A stretch of DNA of 64,000 nt from Chrysoperla carnea (lineage: Eukaryota > Arthropoda > Insecta > Neuroptera > Chrysopidae), in the NCBI RefSeq assembly GCF_905475395.1, contig NC_058342.1, positions 30,090,140 through 30,154,139 of the forward strand, read 5' to 3'. Of the stretch, positions 32,650 through 43,929 are shown in pieces; positions within the stretch are counted from its first letter, which is position 1; each line of letters opens with the position of its first letter. The notes beneath the pieces were generated by a model. That model made no database searches and was not told the origin of the DNA. It worked only from the letters and a program-made list of their open reading frames with translations. The position numbers were made by a program, and so were the translations under genes.

Positions 32650-33214
32650 TATACTATGTATATGAAATGTACCGAGGTATAATAAGTTTAGTCCCAAGTT
32701 TGTAACGCTTAAAAATATTGATGCTATAAACAAAATTTTGGTATAGGTATTCATAAAATCACCTAATTAATCCATTTCCGGTTGTCTGTCTGTCGTCTGT
32801 CTGTCCGTCTGTCATCACGATTACTCAATAACAAAAAGAGATATCAAGTTGAAATTTGTATAGCATGCTGAGGACGTAAAAAGTGAGGTCGAGTTCGTAA
32901 ATGAGCAACATAGATCAATGGGGTCCTGGGTCGGACCCATCTTGTAAACCGTTGGATAGAACAAAAGTTTAAATGTGAAAAATGTTCCTTATGAAAAAAT
33001 AAACAACTTTTGTTAAAAATATTTTTTCGTAAACATCACTGTTTACCCGCGCGAGCGCAAATTCTGCGCAAATTGTATAGTATGTATTATATGGGTATAT
33101 CAGTTATGTATGTGTGACATGCATGTATGTGTAATGTGACAGAGTAATCAACACTGTCTATACATGGTATTTCAACAATTAACTCAGTCAACTGTTTGTT
33201 TCCACTTGTTTTAG
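32650..33214 (+). repeat. family A repeat, full length
   Basis: Runs from TACTATGTATATGAAATG to CAATTAACTCAGTCAACTG and TTTCCACTTGTTTT. It contains a GTCTGTCTGTCGTC tract, CACGATTACTCAATAAC, GACGTAAAAAGTGAGGTCG, CATCTTGTAAACCGTTGG, CACTGTTTACCCG and the CATGCATGTATGTG block. Confidence 0.88.
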
Positions 33215-33779
33215 GGAAAATTCTAAGCTATTTTTCAAAATATTTATGACATGCTTTCATTCATCAAAAATTGTACTCAACTCGCGTTATTTCCGAGAAT
33301 GAAGGTAATGTATCTAAGTTTTTAAATCGAATATTAAGATATTTTATACAATCGTTTTACCGATTAACTGAATTTTTATTTGAGTAATGTCTAGCCAGTT
33401 TAGAAATTGAACGATTTTCTTTGCCGCCGTAACATACGTATATATGCCTCAATCAAAGTATAAAGGTTACAATAGACCGCAGATAAATTGTACCATTTGT
33501 GTATATATTTGTATTATGAATTGAAACAATTCGTATATATGCTTTTTTTTTTCAAATATATATTTCTATTTTTTCATTTTATTGATGGTTTTAATATATT
33601 TATACGGTATGCATTACGTCTACATTTACATTCAATTATAAAAGAATAGTATTTATATTAAATCGAATTTTTTTATTTTTATAAGGCAAATTGCAAAGTC
33701 CATCCAGTTTGAATCCAAACATCGGTGAGCATATCGACTATACATTAATAAAGTATATTTGCCATCTATCGAACAAAAA
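33215..33779. other. gene-free stretch
   Basis: AT-rich, nothing recognised. Confidence 0.5.
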
Positions 33780-34545
33780 ACTAGATTTAAGACGCCACTT
33801 TTTTGAAATCCAATACTTTTGGGTCAAAATTTTCAGTGGTGAATTTAAAGTATGACCCAAATTTAGTAGGATTATATACTTGGTTTATTAAAATTGGATA
33901 AAATTTGGATATGATAGAGAAAAAATAAATTTTTTTAATTTTCATGACGTCATTCCATTTTTTTGATTACACAGACAAAATTGATCCGATTTGATTGGAA
34001 TTTTTACGAAGCCCTCTAATTTTGGGCTAAACTTTTCATCTGTGATGTTAGTTTTTCGCTACTTACTACCTATGTGCTATATAACGAGACCCGGACTTCA
34101 AATTCTTCAAAGCTATTATAGCTACGTTAATTTTGACCACAAATTTGAAAAGTATGTTCCAAATTTAGTAGGATTACATACTTTGTTTGTCAAAATTGGA
34201 TAAAATTTGGACATGATAGAGCAAAATTTAATTTTTTAGATTTTGATGACGTCATTAAGTTAAAAAATTCGATTTTTTTGATTACACAGACAAATTTGAT
34301 CCAATTCTATTGGAAATTTTTTTAAGCCCACTAATTTTGGGTCATTCTTTTCAGCTGAGATGTCAGTTTTTTGCTACCTATCACTTATATGCTTAATTCC
34401 GGGATCAAGATTCCACATTCTTGAAATCTATTAGTAATAGGCTAATTTGGACCACAAATTTGAAAAGTATGACCCAAATTTAGTAGAAGTACATACTTGG
34501 TTTATCAAAATTAGATAAAATTTGGATATGATAGAGCAAACCGGA
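33780..34545 (+). repeat. tandem repeat of ~305-bp units
   Basis: The word CCAAATTTAGTAG recurs at about 33857, 34159 and 34474 (steps ~302 and ~315). It is followed each time by ATAC-TTGGTTTATYAAAATT, GGATAAAATTTGGA and ATGATAGAG. Between these come GATTTTGATGACGTCATT and GATTACACAGACAAA-TTGATCC. About 2.5 units. The 70-codon frame at 33991 lies inside one unit and is not a gene. Confidence 0.85.
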
Positions 34546-34676
34546 AATGGACTAATTAGGTGATTTTATGAACTTCTATACCGAAATTTTGTTTATAGCA
34601 TCAATGTTTTCAAGCGCTACAAACTTATGACTAAAATTAGTATACCTTGGTATATTTCATATACATGGTATAAAAA
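34546..34676 (-). repeat. family A repeat, 5' end only
   Basis: Minus-strand copy from ACCGGAAATGGACTAATT to TTTCATATACATGGTATAAA. It joins directly to the last tandem unit. Confidence 0.8.
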
Positions 34677-34913
34677 TTCAATATCACTTAGAATCTTCGT
34701 TTTTCTTATATTCTAAAGGTGTAAATATTTCGAGATAAATTGTTAAACATCTTTATTTATTGAAAAGAGAATATTCATAGCACATTCATAACTACACAAT
34801 ATTATGATTGGTTACTCAGCAGGTAATATTTGAAAATATTGTGTAGTATTGATAACGGTCATGAATTTTAATTAAACTGATTTTTCATAAAATTATAATA
34901 AGATATAAGTCAG
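34677..34913. other. gene-free stretch
   Basis: AT-rich, nothing recognised. Confidence 0.5.
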
Positions 34914-35426
34914 CAGTGGCGGATTAAGGAAGAATGTCCTTTGACACATCGTCCTATTAGCTCAGTTGGTTAAGGCGTAACCAATTCCGTACGCGATAGG
35001 CTTAGGGTAGCGGGTACGATTCCTGCCGTCGCAACAAAATTAATTTAATTAATAGTTGTCATGGGCTGGTGTAGTGCACGAAGAAGGTGCACTCAGCCTC
35101 TGAAAAGGAGGAGCTAATAAATGAAATTATCAACGGAAAAGTGGTAAAACATATACATGGTATCACAATGGGCTCTATAGTCTAAGTGTGTTCTTCGTGG
35201 ACAGGCAATATAACCTAACCTAACCTATACTAATAGAGAAATCATAATAGACAGTCCTTAAACTGCTTTTCGCAGAAGGATGATTTTTATTGAAAGAGTA
35301 ATTTCAAACTTTTTTAAATTTTATGTGACATTTACCTTTGGTAGTTAATTATTTTTCATAAAAAGTCAATTTATTAGCTTAAAACCGAGCGCTCTATAAG
35401 AATTGTTTTTCTTAAATCCGCCACTG
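34914..35426. mobile_element. hAT-like MITE interrupted by a SINE
   Basis: The left end CAGTGGCGGATTAAGGAAG and the reverse complement of the right end, CAGTGGCGGATTTAAGAAAA, share about 17 bp. The CAGTGGCG start is typical of hAT elements (CAGNG). The 8-bp flanks do not match, so the target duplication is lost or the edge is off. A SINE (34950-35227) fills more than half; the original element was about 235 bp and non-coding. Confidence 0.6.
34950..35227 (+). mobile_element. tRNA-derived SINE, type 1, full length
   Basis: The head carries a Pol III A box (TAGCTCAGTTGGTTAAGGCG) and a B-box-like GGGTACGATTCC. The body (GTGGTAAAACATATACATGG) ends GGGCTCTATAGTCTAAGTGT, TTCTTCGTGGACAGG and a CCTAACCTAACCT tail. 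The tRNA-like part cannot form an acceptor stem, so it is not a tRNA gene. Relatives on the minus strand lie at 44096, 47758 and 54542. The last ~40 bp resemble the I-type LINE at 11123. Confidence 0.88.
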
Positions 35427-35876
35427 ATTACCACGCCTTGTGTGTATACATTCAAGTTGATAACATTAGAACTATAACTTAGTCTTGTTTCGTGTTACAA
35501 ACCATTATTAAGTTTATTTTAACTATCTTATACTTTTTTTAGTGATGTCCCGGATATTAAAGGATATAAGTAATTTGTACACGGTTACTCAAATATACGC
35601 TTTTTGCTCTTGAGGATATATACTGCATGTGTGTCGCCAAAAGGGGCAGGTAGGGGAGTTTTTAGGAAAAGGGCGCTCATACGACGAAAGGGAGAAAAAA
35701 AGAATAGTAGAAAAAGAAATTTGTCGGTAAACACCCCACACGAAAACACAAAAAAATCCATGGTTCTCTCACCAGAATAAATCCGGGTTCCAGTGTCTGT
35801 GATCCCCAAAAAATTTAACTCTAGATCCACGTCTATTTGCAGGTAAATTAAATGGTACAATAGATCTTATTTTAAA
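35427..35876. other. unexplained GC-richer patch
   Basis: About 35620-35850 is clearly less AT-rich than its surroundings. It has a 91-codon minus-strand frame (35585-35860) without recognisable domains. Words such as AAAAGGGGCAGGTAGGGG and CCGGGTTCCAGTGTCTGTG look like element or exon sequence, but I cannot assign it. TTTGCAGGTAAAT at 35838 resembles splice sites, which alone means little. Confidence 0.35.
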
Positions 35877-36094
35877 ACAAGTGAAAACAAACAAATGACT
35901 AAGTTAATTGTTGATATACCATGCATAGTCAGTGTTGATTTAGTGTTGACGGACAACCGGAAATGGACTAATTAGGTGATTCTATGAACACCTATAGCAA
36001 AATTTTGTGCGTGGCATCAATATTTTTAAGTGTTACAAACTTGGAACTAAACTTAGTATACCTTGCATATTACATATATTCATGGTATAATAAA
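35877..36094 (-). repeat. family A repeat, both ends, middle deleted
   Basis: The minus-strand family 3' end (ACAAGTGAAAACAAACAA ... ATACCATGCATAGTCAGTG) is joined near 35950 to the family 5' third (CAACCGGAAATGGACTAATT ... ATTCATGGTATAA). About 330 bp of the middle is missing. Confidence 0.82.
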
Positions 36095-36835
36095 TTTTGG
36101 CGTTTCATCTTCTATATTTTTACTTGTACCTACAATTCATTCTTCATATTCTCCATCGACTGGCAATTGTGCACAAGTTGGACTTGAGCAAAAAATTACT
36201 AGACAAATTAAATTAACGTCAAGCGCCGTTCTTTACAAACCGTTAATGTTGTTAGCACTGTCAAAAATGTATGTCATATGAAATAAAATTGTATATAAGC
36301 TTTAAATGATACCAATTATTAATAACGCATCGTAATTGGTTAACTATCATAGATAACATGATAGCCATTTAAAATTAAAATGCATAAACGTTCGAATTGA
36401 ATTGGATAAATATCTTAAATATTGTTTTGCGACCTACTTAAATTAATTGAGTTAGTGTGATCGTTACCGCCCGCCCAAACAATGTATTATCAAATGAATG
36501 AATTCGAAATAAAATGACTATTTAACATGAAATATATTCTATTTGCCATTTAATTGAATTATTTCATATTCCACTTAAATAAGAATTAAAGTAAATCAAA
36601 TCAACGTTTTAGAAACAGAGTATGAACATACATACCAACATACCAACACACATCAGTTTACCATATGCAATAATAGTTACATTTATGTGAAATTTTATAA
36701 TGTGAAGTCTGTTTTACCTGCCCACAGTCGTTATTTTTATCGATAGTTTTTCGCATTTTCTTTTAACCATTTTTATATATTTAGAAAAACAAAACTTCAT
36801 AAAAAAGCAAATTGAAAAATTTCGAAACCAAATTG
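36095..36835. other. gene-free stretch
   Basis: Two overlapping frames near 35984-36281 start inside the family A copy and are spurious. CAAACCGTTAATGTTGTTAG (36238) recalls a pogo-type end. Nothing else. Confidence 0.45.
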
Positions 36836-37220
36836 ATTCCCTATTCATGTTTTTTTTTTTTTTTTTTATATTTTTAATTCATTGTTTACACATAGTTATA
36901 AACATAGTAAAAAATATAAATACTATTTAAACATGCTGTAATTAAGTGTAAAAAAATATTTAAATTGACTTATGTTGCTCATTTACGAACTCGACCTCAC
37001 TTTTTACGTCGTAGGGTATAAAAATCTCAGCTTGATATCTCTTTTCGTTTTTGAGTAATCGTGATGATAGACGGACAGACAGACGACAGACATTCAGACA
37101 ACCGGAAATGGACTAATTAGGTGATTTTATGAACATCTATTACAAACTTGGAACTAAACTTAATATACCTTGCATATTACATATATGCATGGTATAAAGA
37201 TATTAATTACTAAAATAATG
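36836..37220 (+). mobile_element. family C MITE split by a family A insertion
   Basis: The left part, 36836-36967 (TATTCATG, T run, TTTTTAATTCATTGTTTACA, CTGTAATTAAGTGT), and a short right part, 37199-37220 (ATTAATTACTAAAATAATGG), belong to family C. Family A sits between them. Much of the C interior is also missing, so the A copy may have been accompanied by a deletion. Confidence 0.65.
36968..37198 (-). repeat. family A repeat, 5' part, inside family C
   Basis: Minus-strand family A sequence from CTTATGTTGCTCATTTACGA to TATATGCATGGTATAAA, including the GACAGACAGACGACAGAC tract. About 35 bp between GAACATCTAT and TACAAACTTGG is missing relative to the consensus. Confidence 0.82.
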
Positions 37221-37224
37221 GTTT

Positions 37225-37643
37225 AGCCGCGCTCTTACGGGTAAACAGTGATGCTTACGAAAAATGTTTCAAAAACAAAAGTTGTTAATTTTTTATAAGG
37301 AACATTTTTAACATTTAAACTTTTGTTCTATCTCTAACGGTTTACAAGACCCAATTGACCTATGTTGATTGACCTCATTTACGAATTCGATCTCACTTTT
37401 TACGTCTTAAGCACGCTATAAAAATTTCAGCTTGATATCTCTTTTCATTTTTGAGTAATCGTGATGATAGACGGACAGACGACAGACAGATGACAGACAG
37501 ACAGACGACCTATAATGGACTAATTAGATGATTTTATGAACAGCTATACCAAAATTTTGTTCATAGCATCATTATTTTTAAGCGTTACAAACTTGGGACT
37601 AAACGTAGTATACCTTGGTATATTTCATATACATGGTATAAAA
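37225..37643 (-). repeat. family A repeat, 5' two thirds
   Basis: Minus-strand copy from GCGCTCTTACGGGTAAACAG through CGGTTTACAAGACCC and GACAGACGACAGACAGATG to TTTCATATACATGGTATAAA. It lacks the family 3' end. It follows the previous family A copy in the same orientation, only about 26 bp away. Confidence 0.82.
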
Positions 37644-38092
37644 AGTCTCTTCCTCATGATTAGGTTACAATGCGATGATAGGATTGTGTGAATTATATTT
37701 GTAGCTGGATGCAGTTGAAACAGACCAACATCATATGAGTATATTTTCTGATATGCTAATTTAAAAACTCAATATTTCAGTATACGCGTATATGAATTTT
37801 TAATCAAATTAATGTCCCGTTTATAACGTAGTTTGTTATGTTCATTGTATGTATATTATGGTCGGTATGGTTGTACGGTCGTGGTCGATCGGGGGAGATG
37901 ACTTTAAATGTTACATCGCAAAAAAACATCATCATACACAAATTTCAATTTTAATTTTTTTATTTTTAGATTCATCAAATGAGTATTGTCTGTGGTTTTT
38001 ACACCCACATTAATAGTGTGTTGCATAATATGTTCCGTTATTAGTACACACGCGTGGGCGTGAGGAAAACATGTTTTCACTTTATCAACATT
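37644..38092. other. gene-free stretch
   Basis: Nothing recognised. About 37850-37900 (GGTCGTGGTCGATCGGGGG) is less AT-rich but short. Confidence 0.5.
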
Positions 38093-38340
38093 ATACAAGG
38101 TGTTCTGTTAACGATAGCAGAAAATAATACCAGTAAATTAAGCTTATCAAGACAAATGGAAAAGCTCTTTACCAAATTTCGATCTGAGGCCTCATTCGAG
38201 AGATGTAGCAATGGCAAAAATACAAAGATTTATGAATTCACATACCTATCAAATTAGTATGTCTCACTTTAGAATATAGAGGGGACTATCATAAAACAAT
38301 AATTGATTGTAAATTGATTTAATTGGGAATTGATATTTTG
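38093..38340 (+). repeat. family H repeat, copy 2
   Basis: ATACAAGGTGTTCTGTTAAC, then AAATTAAGCTTATCAAGACA, AATGGAAAAGCTCTTTACC and GATCTGAGGCC, ending near TTGATTGTAAATTGATTTAA. Colinear with 30658-30850 but slightly longer. Confidence 0.7.
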
Positions 38341-38944
38341 TTGTCTTTATTTATAAAGAAAAAAAAAACAAAAAAAAAAACATATTAATCAAATTATTTC
38401 TCCAATTCAGAGACACTTAGATGAAGGAGGTATCAAATTATACATACGTTATTAATTTGATCTCAAAAATACTACAATCGGATTTTTTCGCCGGTTAGAT
38501 TAGTACTTCTTATGATATCACTCTGAGAAATCACTGTGTTTTCAACAAATAAATTTACCATAAAACACACACAATTCTGGCAGACTAAAAAATTAAGTTT
38601 TAATTTTAGAATTTGAATATGACATGTGAATAATTAGTTGTGTAATTACGTTTACAAAATAGTTAAAAAATAATTAAGTCAAATCAGTATTATCGAAAAA
38701 TTTAAATCGTAACCTATTTTTCCAATTATATTTGATAAAAATTTATGTCGAATAGAAATGCAAATCGAAATCAAATCCTAAATTTACATTAAAAATAATG
38801 ACATGTTTAATTATAGATAAATTTTAAGTGGGTTATCTATTACCAAACTCACTATTTACAATTTTTAATTGACATAAACGCATATTTAATTTTTCACACT
38901 AAGTGAAATAAAATCGATATTAAATGAAATTTACATAATTTAAA
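38341..38944. other. gene-free AT-rich stretch
   Basis: A-rich run at 38360-38382. Nothing else recognised. Confidence 0.5.
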
Positions 38945-39155
38945 AGTAAAGCTTGAAGCAAAGCTCAAATTGTTCACTTGTTCTACATAGAAATAACAAT
39001 TCTGTAAGAACTGTGGTTAAACTTTTACGGGAAAATTATGGTCAATTGAATCGTCCTAGTGAGCGAACAAATCGCATCATTAAGCAAAAGCTCGAGGAAA
39101 CTGGAAGCCTTGAAAATAGGATAAGGCGTGTACAGCCAAGAATACGCCATTGAAT
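38945..39155 (+). mobile_element. mariner transposase N-terminus
   Basis: The plus-strand frame from 38953 encodes LVLHRNNNSVRTVVKLLREN, YGQLNRPSERTNRIIKQKLE and ETGSLENR, stopping at 39151-39153. This is the helix-turn-helix DNA-binding region of mariner-family transposases (usual pattern SVRxTxRxLRxxYGxHNRPxxxxIxxxxxKFxxTGS). The catalytic domain is absent. It probably belongs to the same family as the C-termini at 27920 and 51905, but nothing joins them. Confidence 0.82.
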
Positions 39156-39931
39156 TTCTTTTTGGGGGGTTTTCTTAAGAGTCGGTGCTTGCGGAACTTT
39201 TTAGCGAAACTTGCGAAAATACATAGAAAATTAATTGGCTAAAGTCTTCAGTCTCTTCTGTTGCAAGGATAAAGGCTTAGTTTCTTTTTAATATCATTCA
39301 AATATCTACTTTTTTCAAACTATGTTTTCCTGGAGTTATATAATTTCTTTGGATTTTATAGTTTTGCAGCGTGGTGAAATTTTTTATGAATAAATAAGCA
39401 ATCAAAATTCATGTTAACGTTTCACCTGTTATTGAAGCCGTAAAAAACTGCCTTAAACAACATGACAAATTCATTAAACTCAATTTATTAATATATTTTT
39501 GGTGTAACAAGTGTACCGGGGCTTGTCGCTTATAACAATTAAATACAAAACTTAACACCTACAGGGTGTGACATCGAGCTTGTGTTTCATAGTACTTTTA
39601 TAATTAATTTAAAAGTTGCATTTATTTCAGTGAGATAAGATGGAAATCAGCGAAATTCTATTTGAACTTATTCAGATTAAATATGTAATACATAGGTATA
39701 AATGTATTATAGGCAAAGCTTAGGTTAAGGATTTTAGAATTGCTTGTTATAGATGTTTACTCATTGAAACAGGCTAACATGTTAAAAAACTATCATATCA
39801 AGTGTTTCTGCAAAAATCATTTGAAAAATCGAAAATTCTGAAAAATCCTCGCAGTCTTGAAAATTGTTAAATTTAATTGATTCTTATAGATTTTTATCCA
39901 CTGGAATTTTGCAGATCTAAAAAGTAAATCC
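39156..39931. other. gene-free stretch
   Basis: Nothing recognised. Confidence 0.5.
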
Positions 39932-40070
39932 GAGGGTGACAAATATGAGATCCGCGACATTCTTTACTTGCTCTCGTGTTGTGTGACAACTTCGTCTATC
40001 GTCTCATGTTTGTCACCCTCGACTTCGACACAATAAACAAGAGATCTGAGATATTCCTTACATTTTCTCC
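39932..40070. repeat. hairpin-forming repeat
   Basis: GAGGGTGACAAATATGAGA (39932-39950) and TCTCATGTTTGTCACCCTC (40002-40020) are inverted with 18 of 19 pairs. They enclose CATTCTTTACTTGCTCTCG. A second copy of that word family follows at 40041-40070 (TATTCCTTACATTTTCTCC). Related to 12595-12745. Confidence 0.65.
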
Positions 40071-41689
40071 CTGAATGTATAATACACTATTTTTGCAGAT
40101 CTGTGCCATCGATAACACATACTGTAATATGCATAAACTGAATAACTTTAATAAAATAATTTTTGTTGTAGCGTCTACGTGTAAATTCACAATATATGTG
40201 TTGCGTTTGTAAGAAAAGAAATTTTATAAAGTGAACATTGGCTTCCACGCAAAAGGGGTTTTAATATTATCAGAGGCGCATATACAATACGCACAGCAGG
40301 ATACTTTCTGTAATTTGAATATAAAATATTTTATTTTTGTAGGCAGGTATATCAAAGACACGATGGTTCAAAAAAATTCAGACATATTTGGTTATGAATA
40401 GAGGTCAGGCAAATGCATATATAACAAATTTAAGGGTATATGGTATAAAAGACTATTTCCAAGCTCCTTACAATTCTTTTGAACTTCTATAAAAATTTGG
40501 TAATGTTTTCTCGAAGCGAATAACCACCAACGTGTTTAAGTAAAAAATCTGAGTGTAAATTTGATTAACTTTGAATGAGGAGTAAGTCTTAGACGATCTT
40601 CTGTACTGCCACCAATTTGATCTATTGTATTTCCTATGCTTCAACTGTCAGAAGCTCTACAGCTTTAATAAACTTTAAGATATCCCTGGAAGAGAATTCA
40701 TTTATTTCTCTTGAATAGAAATCAGTCTATCTCAAGGGATGGTGTCGTTTGAGAGAGACACTTTCGCGTACACACAGAATGATTTTGTTTACCTATGCTT
40801 GCTTATTGAGTTTACACTGGCCAGTAAGCAGGTTAGTAAAATTAAATGATTTTCCCCAGTTGAAAGTGATGTAAAGCCTTTTTTCCATGAATAAAAGCCT
40901 TTTATAAGAGCCTCCAAGAACTCGTTCGACTCTTGGACCATATATACCTTTATTTTGTTTTTAATTGTGTTTTTCGGTACTCAAAGGTTTTGGGCCGTTT
41001 ATCGGAGTATATACATCCATTTTGGGCTTATTTGTTAGCCCCTTCGTTACCTTCGATTCTTGAGTCAGCCCATAATGACTCTGCTAAGTTAACCCAGCTT
41101 TTATGCTCTCCAAAATTATTCAGTTTAGTTTCGATGCACTCCAAAACTGTTTTGTTTCCATAAACTTAAGCATTCTAAAAAATTGTAAAAAAAAATCAAA
41201 CTTTCAGCCTCTGATGTTTCAGGAACCAAGTCTGATATCGAAAAATTTTAGGCACTTACCTATACCGTCTACGTGGAGTTATTACCTACTTCATGAAAAA
41301 AATTAACATCTACCTCATTTGCACTACTCATAAAACTATATTCAATTGTTATGTGGATTTCCCAGTGTTACACTAATAAGCTCTTAAGGTGAGGACATCT
41401 ACCTTAATCTATGAAGAACAGGAGTCTTAGTTATATTTTGTTTCGATTGACGAACGATAATGTTGTTCGATGTCATTAAATAATATTATTTTTATTTAGT
41501 TAGAAAACAAAAATAACTAATAAAAAAGTTGTATATTTAATCAGATGAAAAGTAGTTTATTAAACTTTAATATTATTAACGAAAGTATATTTATGAATTA
41601 CGAAAATATATTTCCGATGGAAAAATTTTTCCTACAACAAATAATATTGTTTTTCTTCTTGTGTACTATTTATATCTTTGTCGGTTTTC
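40071..41689. other. long gene-free stretch
   Basis: About 40560-41110 is somewhat less AT-rich, with frames of 66-76 codons that match nothing I know. 41210-41260 (GATATCGAAAAATTTTAGG) resembles the interior of the 43286 element. No gene supported. Confidence 0.45.
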
Positions 41690-42246
41690 TTTTTATACCA
41701 TGTATATGAAATATACCAAGGTATACTAAGTTTAGTCTCAAGTTTGTAACGCTTAAACATATTGATGCTATGAACAAAATTTTGGTAAAGATGTTCATAA
41801 AATCACCTAATTAGTCCGTTTCCGGTTGTCTGTCGTCTGTCGTATATCTGTCGTCTGCCTGTCCGTCTGTCATCACGATAACTCAAAATCGAAAAGAGAT
41901 ATCAAGCTGAAATTCTAAAGCGTATTTAGGATGTAAAAACTGAGTTCGAGATTGTAAATGAGCAACATAGGTCAATTGGGTCTTGGGTCCGTAGGACTCA
42001 TCTTGTAAACCGTTAGAGATTGAACCAAAATGTAAATGTTCTCTATAAAAAATTAAACAACATTTGTTTGAAACATTTTTTCGTTAACATCACTGTTCAC
42101 CCGTGAGAGCGCAAATTGCATAGGATGTATGTTATGGCTAAATCAGTTATATATGTATGACATGTGTAATATGACAAAGTAATCAGCACTGTCTATACAT
42201 GGTATTTCAATAATTAGCTCACTCAATTGTTTGTTTTCACTTGTTT
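41690..42246 (+). repeat. family A repeat, full length
   Basis: A reference copy of about 557 bp. It runs TTTTTATACCATGTATATGA, TTTAGTCTCAAGTTTGTAAC, a GTCTGTCGTCTGTC tract, GATAACTCAAAATCG, GGGTCTTGGGTCCGTAGGAC, CATCACTGTTCACCCGTGAG, CATACATGGTATTTCAATAA and TTGTTTGTTTTCACTTG. No open frame. Confidence 0.9.
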
Positions 42247-42583
42247 ATAAATGATTGAAATTTTTTCTAGAATAACCGATAAATATCGAATTTTTTTTTT
42301 TTCATAAAATAAGACAAAGATATTTACGATATTTATGCAATTAGAAAATATCATATTTTTATAATGCATAGAAATTTTCCGTTTTTCTTTTCTTTTCTAG
42401 TTTAAATATATGAATTTAAATTCAGTTTTATTAATATTTTTTGATTTCCAAAGATATTTTAACTTATATTAACATTCTAAAATCAAGAATTTCTTTAAAA
42501 AAAAAAACGTCATTTAAATTATTTATCATATTCAGTATCAAACATATGAATGACTTTATATTTGACTTTTACAATACAATAAC
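42247..42583. other. gene-free stretch
   Basis: AT-rich. A 60-codon frame (42441-42623) has no family resemblance. Confidence 0.5.
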
Positions 42584-42804
42584 ATATTGTGTGCAAGTGA
42601 TGCTTATAAATTTGATAATATAGATATCGTTCTTCAATCATCAATACCCTAACTATAGTCGTCTTTGTTCAGCAAATGATGGATCTTCGATGAACTCATA
42701 ATTTAATAAAAATTTTGTTTTGATATCATCGACATCCTTATATTTTTATGGTATTATTATAAACTACAAGATTGTCTAAATATTTTAAATAGTTTTTTAT
42801 CGCA
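42584..42804 (+). repeat. family I repeat, copy 1
   Basis: ATATTGTGTGCAAGTGATGC to AAACTACAAGATTGTCTAAA and ATAGTTTTTTATC. It is colinear with 55607-55826 and looks close to 90 % identical by eye. No terminal repeats seen. Confidence 0.82.
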
Positions 42805-42805
42805 T

Positions 42806-42886
42806 TTTTCAAATGCGAGTTTAGGGTTCCGTATCCGAAAAATTTGGCGGGGGCATTTAAAATTTTGTAAATTCACTTGTTAAAAT
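42806..42886 (+). repeat. family B repeat, 3' end scrap
   Basis: TTTCAAATGCGAGTTTAGGG, TTCCGTATCCGAAAAATTTG, then GCGGGGGCATTTAAAATTTT. It directly follows family I copy 1. Confidence 0.75.
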
Positions 42887-43285
42887 ATGTCTCTGTGTAC
42901 TTTTACTTTTCATTTTCACAATTTTTCGATTATTTTAACTATCAAAAATAAAATAATCGATTCATCGACTTTCAAAAATATCGAGAAAAAACATCGATGT
43001 TTGATTAATTTTTTTGCTTATTCGTAAGACTTTATATTTGTCTTAAACTATAAATTTTTTTTGAGGGTTATAAACTATTCATACATTTTTGTTGTTATAA
43101 GTGTAGAATATATTATTGTTTTGTTTCATAAAAATTCAAACATAAAAACGTTATACGTTATACGTTTTAGTAAGTTTGTTTATTTATTTTCAGACTTTTA
43201 TGATCGGTTTCATATGTTGTCTTAGGTCTAGAGTCGGGCTTAGTATTTGTCATTTCAAGACGACTGAAAATATTTGGTCAGGTAC
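42887..43285. other. gene-free stretch
   Basis: AT-rich, nothing recognised. Confidence 0.5.
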
Positions 43286-43929
43286 TTAAGGATGTATGAG
43301 CATGGTAGTGGGGGCACAAATTTAAAAATAGATATTTTCAATTTTGATGATAAATTTATATTATTACTTGACGATATAAGACGAAAAGTAAGAATAAAAT
43401 TTTTCTGGCTTAATTTTCAAAATATCGAAAATTGAAAATTTTGTTTAATTATTTAGCTTTCGATATTTCGAAAACCAAGACACATATCGAAAAATTTTAT
43501 TCTTATTTTTCGTCTACATTCATAAAGTTATCACAAAATTCATCATCAAAGTTGAAAATAACATAAAAATAATTTCAACCCTTAATCTACCCTGCTCTTA
43601 CATCCCTTATATGGACGGTGACACTTAGTATTTTTCTTTTCTAATTCATTGCTAATATGTTTACTTTCTATTAAAAAGTTTTTTTTAAATTTGTTTTCAT
43701 TCATTCCAAATGACAATTATCAAAAACTTCCAAGATATGTCGTTTTTTGAGATTGCTCCATAAGAGCCAATGTATTTTATATCGATTTTTAATGACTTTT
43801 TTCTTAAAAATTTGCACGGATACCTAAGCTGAATTGATTTTAACCACATATTCTTTGAGTAAAAGACTACCTACAAACAAATTTTGAGCCTTTAAATCAA
43901 ACATTGTTGTCATGCTCATACATCCTTAA
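43286..43929. mobile_element. TTAA-bounded element with perfect 19-bp inverted ends
   Basis: TTAAGGATGTATGAGCATG at 43286-43304 and its exact complement at 43911-43929 bound a 644-bp element. Its left half holds a second inverted pair: TATAAGACGAAAAGTAAGAA near 43375, against TTCTTATTTTTCGTCTACA near 43500. It has no coding capacity. TTAA at both edges fits a piggyBac-type target but could be part of the repeat. A diverged left end lies at about 53405 (TTTAAGGATGCATGACC). Confidence 0.75.

Noticed and set aside
34950-35040. Possible tRNA gene with good A and B boxes.
   Set aside because: No acceptor stem or complete cloverleaf; the same head occurs with a common body and tail at 47758 and 54542, so it is a SINE.
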